DNA of 64,000 bases, taken from the NCBI RefSeq assembly GCF_025961475.1, contig NZ_JAOQNS010000001.1:310001-374000 (forward strand), given 5' to 3'. Under the pieces are notes generated by a model. That model ran no database searches. It saw only the letters and a list, made by a program, of their open reading frames with translations, and was not told the DNA's origin. This DNA is from Rhodobium gokarnense. GTDB taxonomy: Bacteria > Pseudomonadota > Alphaproteobacteria > Rhizobiales > Rhodobiaceae. Every line of letters starts with the position of its first letter. Positions within the stretch are counted from its first letter, which is position 1. The translations under genes were made by a program, and so were the position numbers. Positions 45,874 to 53,653 of this stretch are shown piece after piece.

Positions 45874-46557
45874 ATGCAGCTCGTCATTTTCGATTGCGAC
45901 GGCGTCCTGATCGATTCCGAAGCGGTTTCGATCGCCTGCGAGGCCGAGGCCTACAACAAGGTCGGCCTCGACATCAGCGAGCCGGAATTCGCCGTGCGCT
46001 TCGCCGGCCTGCCGCACGAGCGCATCAAGGAGCTGGTGGAGGAGGAACTGGGCCGGCCGCTGCCGGAGGATTTCGAGGACAACAAATACCGCGTCTTTCA
46101 CGAGCGCATGGCTCTTGAACTGAACGTCATCGAGGGCGCGCACGAGGTGCTCGATTCGATCGATTATGCGCGCTGCGTCTGCTCCAATTCCAGCATGTGG
46201 CACCTGAAGACCTATCTTGGGAAGTTCGATCTCTACGACCGCTTCCGGCCTTACATCTTTTCCGCGCCGGAGGTCCGCGAGGGCCGCACCAAGCCGGCGC
46301 CGGACGTCTTCCTGCATGCCGCCGAGGAACTGGACGTCGACCCGGCAGAGTGCTGCGTCATCGAGGATTCGGCCTTCGGCGTCATCGGCGCCAAGACGGC
46401 CGGCATGCGCGTTATCGGCTTCACCGGCGCCAGCCACACCTGGCTCGGCCATTCCGACGCGCTGATGGAGGCGGGGGCGGAGACCGTCGTCCGGCGGCTT
46501 TCGGAGATCCCGGCGACGCTGGAGGCGCTGGAGCATTGGCGCGAGCCGGTGGCGTAG
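45874..46557 (+). CDS. HAD-superfamily phosphatase (Gph/beta-PGM-like)
   Basis: Haloacid dehalogenase-type hydrolase, 227 residues. Motif I is LVIFDCDGVLIDSE (nucleophile D8, acid/base D10), motif II CSNSSMWHLKTYL, motif III K in GRTKPAPDVF, and motif IV VIEDSAFGVIGAKTAGM. A helical cap sits between residues 17 and 85. Substrates of this group are small phosphates such as 2-phosphoglycolate or sugar phosphates; the sequence does not decide. The start after GACGGAGAT was chosen over longer frames that run through the terminator region. Confidence 0.88.
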   Translation: MQLVIFDCDGVLIDSEAVSIACEAEAYNKVGLDISEPEFAVRFAGLPHERIKELVEEELGRPLPEDFEDNKYRVFHERMALELNVIEGAHEVLDSIDYARCVCSNSSMWHLKTYLGKFDLYDRFRPYIFSAPEVREGRTKPAPDVFLHAAEELDVDPAECCVIEDSAFGVIGAKTAGMRVIGFTGASHTWLGHSDALMEAGAETVVRRLSEIPATLEALEHWREPVA

Positions 46558-46587
46558 GGTCCGTCGCTATTGCCGTGCGATCCGCCC

Positions 46588-46675
46588 TGGATTGCTTCGC
46601 TGCGCTCGCAATGACAATTTTCTCTTTGTTTTCAGTGTCATTGCGAGGAGGCCGCCAGGCCAACGTGGCAATCCA
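46588..46675. repeat. Short inverted-repeat element (GTCATTGCGAGG type)
   Basis: The left arm runs TGGATTGCTTCGCTGCGCTC... to ATGAC, and the right arm from GTCATTGCGAGGAG to GGCAATCCA, inverted copies around ATTTTCTCTTTGTTTTC. Ends GGATTGC/GCAATCC and inner GCAATGAC/GTCATTGC match; the right arm carries a small extra hairpin. A common kind of interspersed repeat in alphaproteobacteria. Confidence 0.65.
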
Positions 46676-46720
46676 TAGGGCCTTGCGATGTGATCTTTCC
46701 CGCCAATGCAATCCTCAGCC

Positions 46721-46889
46721 GTCATCCCGGCCTTGATCCGGGACCTATTGCCCCTGTCAATGCGGTATGTCGATGGTTGATGGAACGGAGCCTTGGCTTC
46801 GACCTCTGCCACGGCAGGGATCGCGACGGGCTACCGTGTCGAGGTGGGCAATGGGTCCCGGCTCTCCGCTTCGCTACGGCCGGGATGAC
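46721..46889. repeat. Inverted-repeat (MITE-like) element, copy B
   Basis: A 169-base relative of the element at 13231-13410. It starts GTCATCCCGGCC, continues CTATTGCCCCTGTCAATGCG, shares TGCGGTATGTCG inside, and ends GGGCAATGGGTCCCGGCTCT ... GGCCGGGATGAC. The right arm is nearly identical to that of copy A; the left arm differs in the middle (TTGATCCGGGAC). It lies just beyond the 3' end of the peptide ABC operon. Confidence 0.75.
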
Positions 46890-46918
46890 GGGGAGGGGTT
46901 GGCTGCCGCCCGTCCCCT

Positions 46919-48580
46919 TTAATTCCCTGCCGATTCGATCTTCACGCCCGCTTCCTCGCGCTCTTTCAGCAAATTATCGAGCCAGTCCGGGTCCATCTCG
47001 GGCACGGACGACAGGAGGAGGTCCGTGTAGGCGTGGTGGGGCGGGCGGAACATTTCGCTTTTGGGGCCGGCTTCCACGACCTTTCCTTCCTTCATGACCA
47101 CCACCTCGTCGGCGATCGCCTTTACGGTCGCCAGGTCGTGGGTGATGAACATGTAGGCGAGGTTGAAGTCGTCCTGCAGCTTGGCGAGCAGCTTCAGGAT
47201 GCCCTCGGCGACGAGCTGGTCGAGGGCGCTCGTCACCTCGTCGCAGATGATGAATTCCGGCTCGGCGGCGAGCGCGCGGGCGATGCCGATGCGTTGCTTC
47301 TGGCCGCCGGAGAGCTCGGCCGGCAGGCGGTCGATGAAGTCGTCCGGCTCCAGCTCGATCTGGTCGAGGAGGGCGCGGATGCGCTCTTCCTTCTTTTTCC
47401 CCTTGAGGCCGAGATAGAATTCGATTGGCCGGCCGACGATGTCGCGGATGCGCTGCTTCGGGTTCAGCGCCGTATCGGCCATCTGGTAGATCATCTGGAT
47501 CTGGCGCAGGTTGTCCCAACTGCGCTTGCGGTAGTCGGCGGCCAGTTCCTCGCCGTTGAAGAGGATGCGGCCTTCCGCCGGCGGCAACAGGCCGGTGATG
47601 CAGCGCGCGGCCGTCGACTTGCCGGAGCCGGATTCGCCGACGACGGCGACGGTGCGGCCGCGGTGGATGTCGAAGCTGACGTCGTGGAGCACGGTGAGGG
47701 TGCCGTAGGCGGCGGTGACGTGGTCGACGGAAACGACCGGGGTTTCCTCCGGCGGGGCTAGCGGCTTTTCCGGCCGCTTGAAGGACCGCACCGCCCATAG
47801 CGACCTGGTGTACTCCTCCTTCGGCTCGGCCAGCATTGTGCGGGTTTCGGCCTCTTCCACCGGATCGCCTTTTAAGAGCACCAGGATGCGGTCGGCCATC
47901 TGGGCGACGACGGCGAGGTCGTGGGTGATGTAGATGGCCGCCGTGCCGAACTGCTCGACGGCGTCGCGGATCGCCGCCAGGACCTCGATCTGGGTGGTGA
48001 CGTCGAGGGCGGTGGTCGGCTCGTCGAAGATGATGAGGTCGGGCCGGCAGGACATCGCCATCGCCGTCATTGCCCGCTGCAACTGGCCGCCGGAGACCTG
48101 GTGCGGATAGCGGAACCCGATATCCTCCGGGTCGGGGAGCTGGATGCGGCGGAAAAGGTCGATGGCGTCGTGCTCGGCCTCGGACCGCGACATCACGTGG
48201 TGATGGACGGCGGATTCAGTGCACTGGTCGATGAGCCTGTGGGCCGGGTTGAAGCTTGCCGCCGCAGACTGCGCAACATAGGCGATGCGCTTGCCGCGCA
48301 GGGCCCGGCGCGTGCGCACGCTCGCCTTCGTCAATTCGATGCCGTCGAAGGTGACGGTGCCGCCGGAAATGCGGCAGCCGTCGCGGGTGAAGCCCATGGC
48401 GGCAAGGCCGATGGTCGACTTGCCGGCGCCGGATTCGCCGATCAGGCCCAGCACCTCGCCGCGGTGCAGGTCGAGGTCGACGCCGTGCACGATCTCGCTC
48501 CAGACCTCCTCGGAGCGGCCCTCGATCTTCAGGCCGCGGATCGACAACAGGATTTCATCTGTGCCGGGGGTATCAGCCAT
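46919..48580 (-). CDS. Peptide/nickel-type ABC transporter, fused double ATP-binding protein
   Basis: Protein of 553 residues with two full ATPase domains, DppD- and DppF-like, as in YejF and GsiA. The first has Walker A GESGAGKST and Walker B LIIFDEPTTALD with signature VSGGQLQRAM. The second has [25 protein letters not shown] and FIICDEVTSALD. Each is followed by a switch-His motif ITHDLA. It would drive two downstream-oriented permeases encoded just upstream in the operon. Last gene of the operon; only repeats follow. Confidence 0.92.
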   Translation of the reverse strand: MADTPGTDEILLSIRGLKIEGRSEEVWSEIVHGVDLDLHRGEVLGLIGESGAGKSTIGLAAMGFTRDGCRISGGTVTFDGIELTKASVRTRRALRGKRIAYVAQSAAASFNPAHRLIDQCTESAVHHHVMSRSEAEHDAIDLFRRIQLPDPEDIGFRYPHQVSGGQLQRAMTAMAMSCRPDLIIFDEPTTALDVTTQIEVLAAIRDAVEQFGTAAIYITHDLAVVAQMADRILVLLKGDPVEEAETRTMLAEPKEEYTRSLWAVRSFKRPEKPLAPPEETPVVSVDHVTAAYGTLTVLHDVSFDIHRGRTVAVVGESGSGKSTAARCITGLLPPAEGRILFNGEELAADYRKRSWDNLRQIQMIYQMADTALNPKQRIRDIVGRPIEFYLGLKGKKKEERIRALLDQIELEPDDFIDRLPAELSGGQKQRIGIARALAAEPEFIICDEVTSALDQLVAEGILKLLAKLQDDFNLAYMFITHDLATVKAIADEVVVMKEGKVVEAGPKSEMFRPPHHAYTDLLLSSVPEMDPDWLDNLLKEREEAGVKIESAGN

Positions 48581-48584
48581 GGTC

Positions 48585-49508
48585 TCAGTCCTTCAGTCCG
48601 GAGGAACGGTGCAGCATCCAGTCGACGACGAAATTGACGGCGACGGTGAGGAGCGCGATGGCGGCGGCCGGCATCAGGGGCGTCGGGTCGCCGAAGGTGA
48701 TCAGGGTCGCGTTATCCCGGACCATGGAGCCCCAGTCCGCAGTCGGCGGCTGGATGCCGAGGCCGAGGAAGGACAGGGCCGAAATGGTCAGGAACACGAA
48801 GCAGAACCTGAGCCCGAACTCGGCGATCAGCGGCGCGGTGATGTTGGGCAGGATCTCGCGCCGGATCAGCCAGCCAAGGCCTTCGCCGCGCAGCTTGGCC
48901 GCCTCCACATAGTCCATCACCACCACGTTCATGGCGACGGCGCGCGAGAGGCGATAGACGCGGGTGGAATCGAGGACGGCGATGACCAGTATCAGGTTGA
49001 CGATGTTGGTGCCGACGATGGTGAGGAGCAGCAGCGCGAAGATGAGCTGCGGGATGGCCATCAGGACGTCGACGGCGCGCGAGAAGACCTGGTCGATCCA
49101 GCCGCCGAGGGTGGAGGCCAGCAACCCCATCAGCCCGCCGAGGAAGAAGGCGAGCAGCGTCGTCAGGAAGGCGATGCCGACGGTGTTGCGGGCCGCGAAG
49201 ATGAGCCGTGAGAGCATGTCCCGGCCGAGGCTGTCGGTGCCGAGATAGTAGGGCGCGCCCCAGGGCTCGTACTCGCTGGCGACGATGGCGGTCTCGGAGA
49301 ACGGCGCAAAGGCCGGGGCGAGGACCGCCAGCATGACGTAGATGAAGATCACCACGATGCCGAACCAGGCCGTCAGCGGCGCCGTCTTCAGGACATAGGC
49401 GTAGTCCGACGGGGCAACGACGACGGCGACGCGCTTGACGATCCACGCGGCAATCGTGAGGACGACGAGGAGACTGAGCCCGTAAAGGGCGAAGGAGCCG
49501 ATGGTCAT
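48585..49508 (-). CDS. Peptide/nickel-type ABC transporter permease (DppC-like)
   Basis: Inner-membrane permease of 307 residues with six or seven hydrophobic segments. DppC-type features are the N-terminal extension before the first helix, PYYLGTDSLGRDMLSRLIFA (about residues 92-111), and the EAA-like loop DYVEAAKLRGEGLGWLIRRE with IQPPTADWGSMV near the end. It begins eight bases after the DppB-like stop and ends four bases before the ATPase start. Confidence 0.9.
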   Translation of the reverse strand: MTIGSFALYGLSLLVVLTIAAWIVKRVAVVVAPSDYAYVLKTAPLTAWFGIVVIFIYVMLAVLAPAFAPFSETAIVASEYEPWGAPYYLGTDSLGRDMLSRLIFAARNTVGIAFLTTLLAFFLGGLMGLLASTLGGWIDQVFSRAVDVLMAIPQLIFALLLLTIVGTNIVNLILVIAVLDSTRVYRLSRAVAMNVVVMDYVEAAKLRGEGLGWLIRREILPNITAPLIAEFGLRFCFVFLTISALSFLGLGIQPPTADWGSMVRDNATLITFGDPTPLMPAAAIALLTVAVNFVVDWMLHRSSGLKD

Positions 49509-49515
49509 GTCGCCC

Positions 49516-50472
49516 TCACTTCTTGTGCAACAGACGCGGATTGGTGGCGATGGAGAGCACGTCCGCGATCAGGTTGAAGAGGATGTAGACGACGGCGAAG
49601 ATCAGGCAGCAGGCCTGAACCACTGTGATGTCGCGCTTGGAGACGGAATCGACCAGCAACTGGCCGAGGCCGGGATAGACGAAGACCACTTCGACGACGA
49701 CGACGCCGGTGATCAGATACGCCATGTTGAGGGCGATGACGTTGATGATCGGCGCCAGCGCGTTGGGCAGGGCGTGGCGCAGGATGACGACCCGCGGTGG
49801 CAGGCCTTTCAGGCGCGCCATCTCGATATAGGGCGCGGCCAGGAGGTTGATGATCGCCGCCCGGGTCATCCGCATCATGTGGGCGGTGACGACCAGCGTC
49901 AGGGTCAGCGCCGGCAGGAACATGCGGATCAGCCGATCCCAGAGCGGCGTCGACTCGTTGATATTGGCGATCGAGGGAAAGATCCCGACATGGACCGAAA
50001 GCCACAGGATCAGGATGTAGGCGACGAAGAATTCCGGAAACGAGATCGACGACAGGGTGAAGATGTTGATGCCGCGGTCGAACCAGCTGTTTCGGTAGAG
50101 GGCGGCAAGGACGCCGAGGCCGACCGCCAGCGGGATGGCGATCACCGCGGCATAGGCAGCGAGCAGCAGTGTGTTGGCAAGGCGGGTGCCGATCAGCTCG
50201 GCGATGTCGCGGCCATTGGCGAGGGACTTGCCGAAATCGCCGGTGGCCGCGCCGCCGAGCCAATCCATGTAGCGGACGATCGCGGGCTTATCGAGGCCGA
50301 GTTCGTGGCGGAAGGCGGCGACCGTCTCCGGCGTTGCGCTCTGGCCGAGGATCTCCTGGGCGAGGTCGCCGGGCAGGAGTTCCACGGCCGAGAAGATGAT
50401 GACCGAGACGACGAAGAGGGTGAAGAGCCCCAGTCCCAGCCTTTGAAGGATCATTTTCAGGATCAGTTGCAT
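49516..50472 (-). CDS. Peptide/nickel-type ABC transporter permease (DppB-like)
   Basis: Inner-membrane permease of 318 residues with about six hydrophobic segments. DppB-type features are LGLGLFTLFVVSVIIFSAVE at the N-terminus, LNAPYIEMARLKGLPPRVV-like EAA loop (LLAAPYIEMARLKGLPPRVV in this protein), and VVVVEVVFVYPGLGQLLVDS. First gene of the transporter operon. A dedicated binding protein is absent: upstream lies a 612-base non-coding stretch and then a gene on the other strand, so the binding protein must be encoded elsewhere. Confidence 0.9.
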   Translation of the reverse strand: MQLILKMILQRLGLGLFTLFVVSVIIFSAVELLPGDLAQEILGQSATPETVAAFRHELGLDKPAIVRYMDWLGGAATGDFGKSLANGRDIAELIGTRLANTLLLAAYAAVIAIPLAVGLGVLAALYRNSWFDRGINIFTLSSISFPEFFVAYILILWLSVHVGIFPSIANINESTPLWDRLIRMFLPALTLTLVVTAHMMRMTRAAIINLLAAPYIEMARLKGLPPRVVILRHALPNALAPIINVIALNMAYLITGVVVVEVVFVYPGLGQLLVDSVSKRDITVVQACCLIFAVVYILFNLIADVLSIATNPRLLHKK

Positions 50473-51084
50473 GGGCGATCTTTTCCCGATGGAAGGGCGG
50501 TCCGCAGGCGCGGCAGCGGCGTCCGATGCGCCGCATCCGGCGCTGTGTCCGCCGCAAGGAACGGGTTCGTGGTGACGAACCGGGAAAGCGGGTCAAAAAA
50601 ACAGTGATGTCGCAGAACGCAAATGATACTCGGCCTCAAGTTTTTTCTGACGCATGCACAAGTCGTTCTTTTGCCGACGTAAATTGTGCTACTCCCCGTA
50701 CCGGGATCACGCATCGGCCATGACATGGTCGCGCGGCAGCTCAACTTGGAGCGCCTGCTGCGGCAGCCATCCCAGGCATAAAAAGACGTGACCCCGTGGC
50801 CGGAAGGTTTCCGGCGCGGCCAAGCATAGACAGTGGAACCCGCTCCGTCCACCCACAGCGATGCGCCCGCCCGTTCGTTAAAATCGACCTCGTCCGGACA
50901 TATTTGCGGCAAATGCTACCGCTTTTTGCGTTTTTTTGACGCTGTTTATGTCATTTATGCGTAGTACGGGTTTTCTATTACCCGGGCAATCTGCCAAAGT
51001 GTGACGTGCGTCAACACGGCTCCGTATACGCAATCCTATGTTCAAAACGTCGGGACGACAGACCGATATAACCGAAAGGAGCGA
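50473..51084. other. Non-coding region upstream of the DppB-like and repeat-protein genes
   Basis: A 612-base gap with no credible gene on either strand. It must hold the divergent promoters of the peptide ABC operon and the small secreted protein. Visible elements are ATTTATGCGTAGTACGG at 50953-50969 (related to the hairpin at 43928), CGGGT/ACCCG arms just after it, and TGACGTGCGTCA at 51002-51013, an inverted repeat that could be an operator. The 50780-50880 part is GC-rich and could fold, but I do not recognise a known RNA. Confidence 0.5.
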
Positions 51085-51417
51085 ATGGAAATGCCTATGT
51101 ACCTCAAGACCATCGCTGCCGCGGCCTTGGCGCTCGGCGCCGCTGCTCTGGCACAGCCTGCCACCGCCGCGATGACCGGCGCCGCGGGCAATGCGGTCCA
51201 GACCGCGACCGACGGCGTCGGCCAGAAGAACACCACCAAGGTGCGCCACTACCGCCGTTACAGCCGCCGGCACTATCGCCGGTGGAGCCGCCGCCGCCAC
51301 TACCGTCGGCGCAGCTACCGGCACTATCGCCGGTGGAGCCGTCCGCGGCATTACCGTCGCTACAGCCGCGGTCGCCGGTATCACATCCGTCCGCGCAGCC
51401 GCTACTACTGGCGGTAA
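51085..51417 (+). CDS. Small secreted Arg/Tyr/His-rich repeat protein
   Basis: Protein of 110 residues with a clear signal peptide (MYLKTIAAAALALGAAALAQ, cleavage near ATAA, residue 29). The mature part begins with a neutral 20-residue stretch, then residues 53-110 are extremely basic: about 27 Arg in 58 residues, with Tyr, His, Ser and Trp and no Lys or acid. Five HYRR units recur at residues 55, 63, 72, 80 and 89, mostly HYRR(Y/W)SR. The gene has an AAAGGAGCG site and its own terminator. I recognise no family; a surface, polyanion-binding or antimicrobial-like role is speculation. Confidence 0.78.
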   Translation: MEMPMYLKTIAAAALALGAAALAQPATAAMTGAAGNAVQTATDGVGQKNTTKVRHYRRYSRRHYRRWSRRRHYRRRSYRHYRRWSRPRHYRRYSRGRRYHIRPRSRYYWR

Positions 51418-51492
51418 GCCGGCGGGCAGGGGCCGGGGCGCCCCTGGCGGGTAATTCCGCGGCGCCGCGGTCCGCAACCGGCCAAAAAGAAG

Positions 51493-51524
51493 GCGGCCTC
51501 CCGGGGGATCGGGGGGCCGCTTTT
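51493..51524 (+). terminator. Intrinsic terminator of the repeat-protein gene
   Basis: GCGGCCTCCC pairs with GGGGGGCCGC around a short loop, followed by TTTT, 75 bases after the small secreted protein's stop; AAAAAG before the stem allows some activity on the other strand. Confidence 0.7.
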
Positions 51525-51654
51525 CGTCGTCGGTCAGGATGCGGAGCGCCGGGGATGCGCTCCGCTTTTTTCGGGTTTGAGGGGCCGGCCTATGCTCGGC
51601 CCTCCTTGCTCTGGGGCCGGTTCAGGCCCGGCGCTCTCTTCCTAAGGGGCCGGC

Positions 51655-52104
51655 TTACGCCCGGCCCCAGGCCTCGTTGCCGTTGCCATTTTCAGGCGCG
51701 GGCTTGTCGCTCGCCGGATGGTCCGAGGCGCGGCCGGCATTGCGGCGGCGTTCGTCCATGAACTGGTCGAACTCGGCCTTGTCCTTGGCCTTGCGCAGGC
51801 GCTCCAGGAAGGCGATGAACTCGTCCTGCTCTTCCTCAAGGCGCCGCAGGGTCTCCTCGCGGTATTCGTCAAAGGCGGCGTTGCCGCTCGAAGCGCGGCG
51901 CATGTCGCCCTTCCACCAGTTGCGGCGACCCGCCCCGTCCATGTTGTGCCAGCGGCCGCGGTTCTTTCCACATCCCATTCGTCCACTCCATATGACATAG
52001 GCCAACAAGGCGAGGCCGAGCGGCCAGAAGATGATGAACGCCAGGATCGTCAGCGCGATCCAAGCCGGCTTTCCGTATTCGTCCACTCTTGCTGCCAGTT
52101 CCAT
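51655..52104 (-). CDS. DUF2852 membrane protein
   Basis: Protein of 149 residues of the DUF2852 type. One or two adjacent membrane segments occupy residues 12-40 (PAWIALTILAFIIFWPLGLA then LLAYVIWSG). They are followed by a cytoplasmic, strongly charged coiled-coil region (FDEYREETLRRLEEEQDEFI, about residues 80-120) and a flexible tail. Function is unknown. A 19-base palindrome 16 bases before its start matches one at the start of the nearby TetR gene, so the TetR protein probably controls it. Confidence 0.82.
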   Translation of the reverse strand: MELAARVDEYGKPAWIALTILAFIIFWPLGLALLAYVIWSGRMGCGKNRGRWHNMDGAGRRNWWKGDMRRASSGNAAFDEYREETLRRLEEEQDEFIAFLERLRKAKDKAEFDQFMDERRRNAGRASDHPASDKPAPENGNGNEAWGRA

Positions 52105-52119
52105 TTCGTCCTCATGCTC

Positions 52120-52138
52120 ATGTAAATGTTATTTACAT
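52120..52138. promoter_or_regulatory. Candidate TetR operator upstream of the DUF2852 gene
   Basis: ATGTAAATGTTATTTACAT has arms ATGTAAA/TTTACAT with a five-base spacer. It shares length and the consensus ATGTRAA-N5-TTYACAT with the site at 52886-52904 at the TetR start. It lies 16-34 bases before the DUF2852 start codon, where bound protein would block transcription or initiation. Confidence 0.65.
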
Positions 52139-52248
52139 TAACTTATGTGGACGAAACCGGCGGCGGTTTCAAGTGGGTTCGGTGAAAAATCGGTAAGGCG
52201 GTGTGGGCAGGCGGCGTCGCGGCGCCTTCGATCCCGGCGGATAGATCG

Positions 52249-52887
52249 TCAGATGCGGATGCCGAGGCCGCGCAGGTAGATGAGGATCGCCGCTTCCAGC
52301 AGCTCCTCCGGTGCCATCGGCAGTTTGCGCCGCGCCGCATCGCCGCGGGAAAACAGCGCCGCGATGCCGTGCGACACCGACCAGATGTGAAGGCTGACCA
52401 TCAGCGCCGGCGGGCGCTGGTCGGCGGGCGCTTCCTGGCACAGGATCTCGCTCGCCCGGCGCAGCACCGAGAACGCCTTTTCGTTGGCGCGGGAGAGTTC
52501 CGGACTGGTGTCGCTCGGCAGCCCCGCCTCAAACATGACCGCGTAATCGGCCGGGTTTTCCCGGGCGAATTTCAGATAGGCGCGGCCGACCCGCTCGAAG
52601 GCGGAGACCGGGTTCGGCGTGCCGTCCTCCCAGGCCGTCTCCAGCGCCTCGGCGAGGCGGTCGAAGCCGCGGCGGGCGACCTCGGCCATCAGGTCCTCGC
52701 GGTCGCGGAAATGCCGGTAGGGCGCGGCGGGCGAGACGCCGGCGGCGCGGGCGGCCTCCGCCATGGTGAAGCCGGACGGGCCCTTTTCGGCAATTAGCTC
52801 CAGCGCCGCGCGGACCAGCTCGTCCGGCAGGTTGCCGTGGTGATAGGCGCGGCGGCCCTTGTCGCTGCGGGATTTCGACCAGCTCAT
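52249..52887 (-). CDS. TetR-family regulator with WHG-type C-terminal domain
   Basis: Regulator of 212 residues. The helix-turn-helix is GFTMAEAARAAGVSPAAPYR (about residues 39-58), preceded by RRAYHHGNLPDELVRAALEL. The helical ligand domain contains VSLHIWSVSHGIAALF, the Trp-His-Gly-like block that gives WHG-type TetR proteins their name. An alternative GTG start at 52902 would place the palindrome inside the coding region; the ATG at 52887 puts the palindrome across the start site, so autorepression is likely. The ligand is unknown. Confidence 0.87.
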   Translation of the reverse strand: MSWSKSRSDKGRRAYHHGNLPDELVRAALELIAEKGPSGFTMAEAARAAGVSPAAPYRHFRDREDLMAEVARRGFDRLAEALETAWEDGTPNPVSAFERVGRAYLKFARENPADYAVMFEAGLPSDTSPELSRANEKAFSVLRRASEILCQEAPADQRPPALMVSLHIWSVSHGIAALFSRGDAARRKLPMAPEELLEAAILIYLRGLGIRI

Positions 52888-52904
52888 GTGAAGGCTTTTC
52901 ACAT
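52886..52904. promoter_or_regulatory. Candidate TetR autoregulatory operator
   Basis: ATGTGAAGGCTTTTCACAT has arms ATGTGAA/TTCACAT with a five-base spacer and overlaps the start codon of the TetR gene. It has the same architecture as the dyad before the DUF2852 gene at 52120-52138. Confidence 0.65.
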
Positions 52905-53040
52905 AATTCCGCCCGCTTGCACAGGGCGATTGGACGGCGCGCGGTGCCCCGGTGCCGTTTGCGACGCCCCATTAAACGGCCCTTAAGGGTCGCCGGTTAT
53001 TGTTTTATGGCGTGTATAGAATAGGAATTGCACCTTGCAG

Positions 53041-53646
53041 ATGAGCGAGCCCGACCTCTTCGTCTTTCACGAACCGGCCGAAGGCGACATCCGGCTGCCG
53101 ACGTCGGCGCGGGTAATCGACCGCGAACGGCTGATCTCGGTCGAGGCCAAGGTGCACAGTTTCCGGCGTACGGGCTGTGTCCTGGAAACCCGGGACAATT
53201 CCGACGTCCCGGACTACCTGTCGCTGCACTTCAACAATCTCGACCAGTTGATCGGTGCCTGCGTCACCTGGCGGCGCGGGAAGATGACCGGCGTCGACTT
53301 CGAGACCGGCTCGCTGCCGGAAAACGACCTGCGCCAGGAGGCGCGGGTGCCGGTGAACATGCCAGCCGTGGTCAAGGATCCGACCGGCGACTGGAAGGCG
53401 AGCTGCGTCATCACCGATGCCAGCCGGTCCGGATGCCGCCTGCGCTCCGACAAGGCGATGAGCTTTCCGATCGACGTTCAGGTCAATATCGAGGCCGTCG
53501 ACCGGCCGATCGGCGGCAAGGTGGTGTGGCGGCGCAAGAACCAGATCGGTGTCGCGCTGTCGTGGAACGAGCGGCGACCGGCGGCGCGCGACGAGGAACC
53601 GTTCCGGCTGAACGAGCGCAAGGCGCGCCAAGGGGCGGACGGTTAG
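53041..53646 (+). CDS. PilZ-domain protein, probably cyclic-di-GMP responsive
   Basis: Cytoplasmic protein of 201 residues with two PilZ-like beta domains. The second (residues 96-180) keeps the c-di-GMP motif: R-x-x-x-R as RQEAR at about 100-104 and D-x-S-x-x-G as DASRSG at about 128-133. The first (about 15-90, with SFRRTGCVLETRDNS) lacks a full motif and looks degenerate. A TTG at 53035, with AGGA at a better distance, is an alternative start. It is isolated between TetR and the convergent cobQ, seven bases from the cobQ stop. Confidence 0.82.
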   Translation: MSEPDLFVFHEPAEGDIRLPTSARVIDRERLISVEAKVHSFRRTGCVLETRDNSDVPDYLSLHFNNLDQLIGACVTWRRGKMTGVDFETGSLPENDLRQEARVPVNMPAVVKDPTGDWKASCVITDASRSGCRLRSDKAMSFPIDVQVNIEAVDRPIGGKVVWRRKNQIGVALSWNERRPAARDEEPFRLNERKARQGADG

Positions 53647-53653
53647 CGCGGTT

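Noticed and set aside
46919-48580. Frameshift or fusion artefact in the double ATPase gene
   Set aside because: Both halves have complete Walker and signature motifs and the linker is normal for YejF/GsiA-type proteins.
50700-50880. Possible structured RNA (6S- or SRP-like)
   Set aside because: Some stems can be drawn, but no diagnostic motif such as the SRP tetraloop region or a clear 6S bubble was found.
50463-50912. 149-codon minus-strand frame upstream of the DppB-like gene
   Set aside because: No Shine-Dalgarno, low protein-like character and Cys/Arg scatter; treated as the leader region of the transporter operon.
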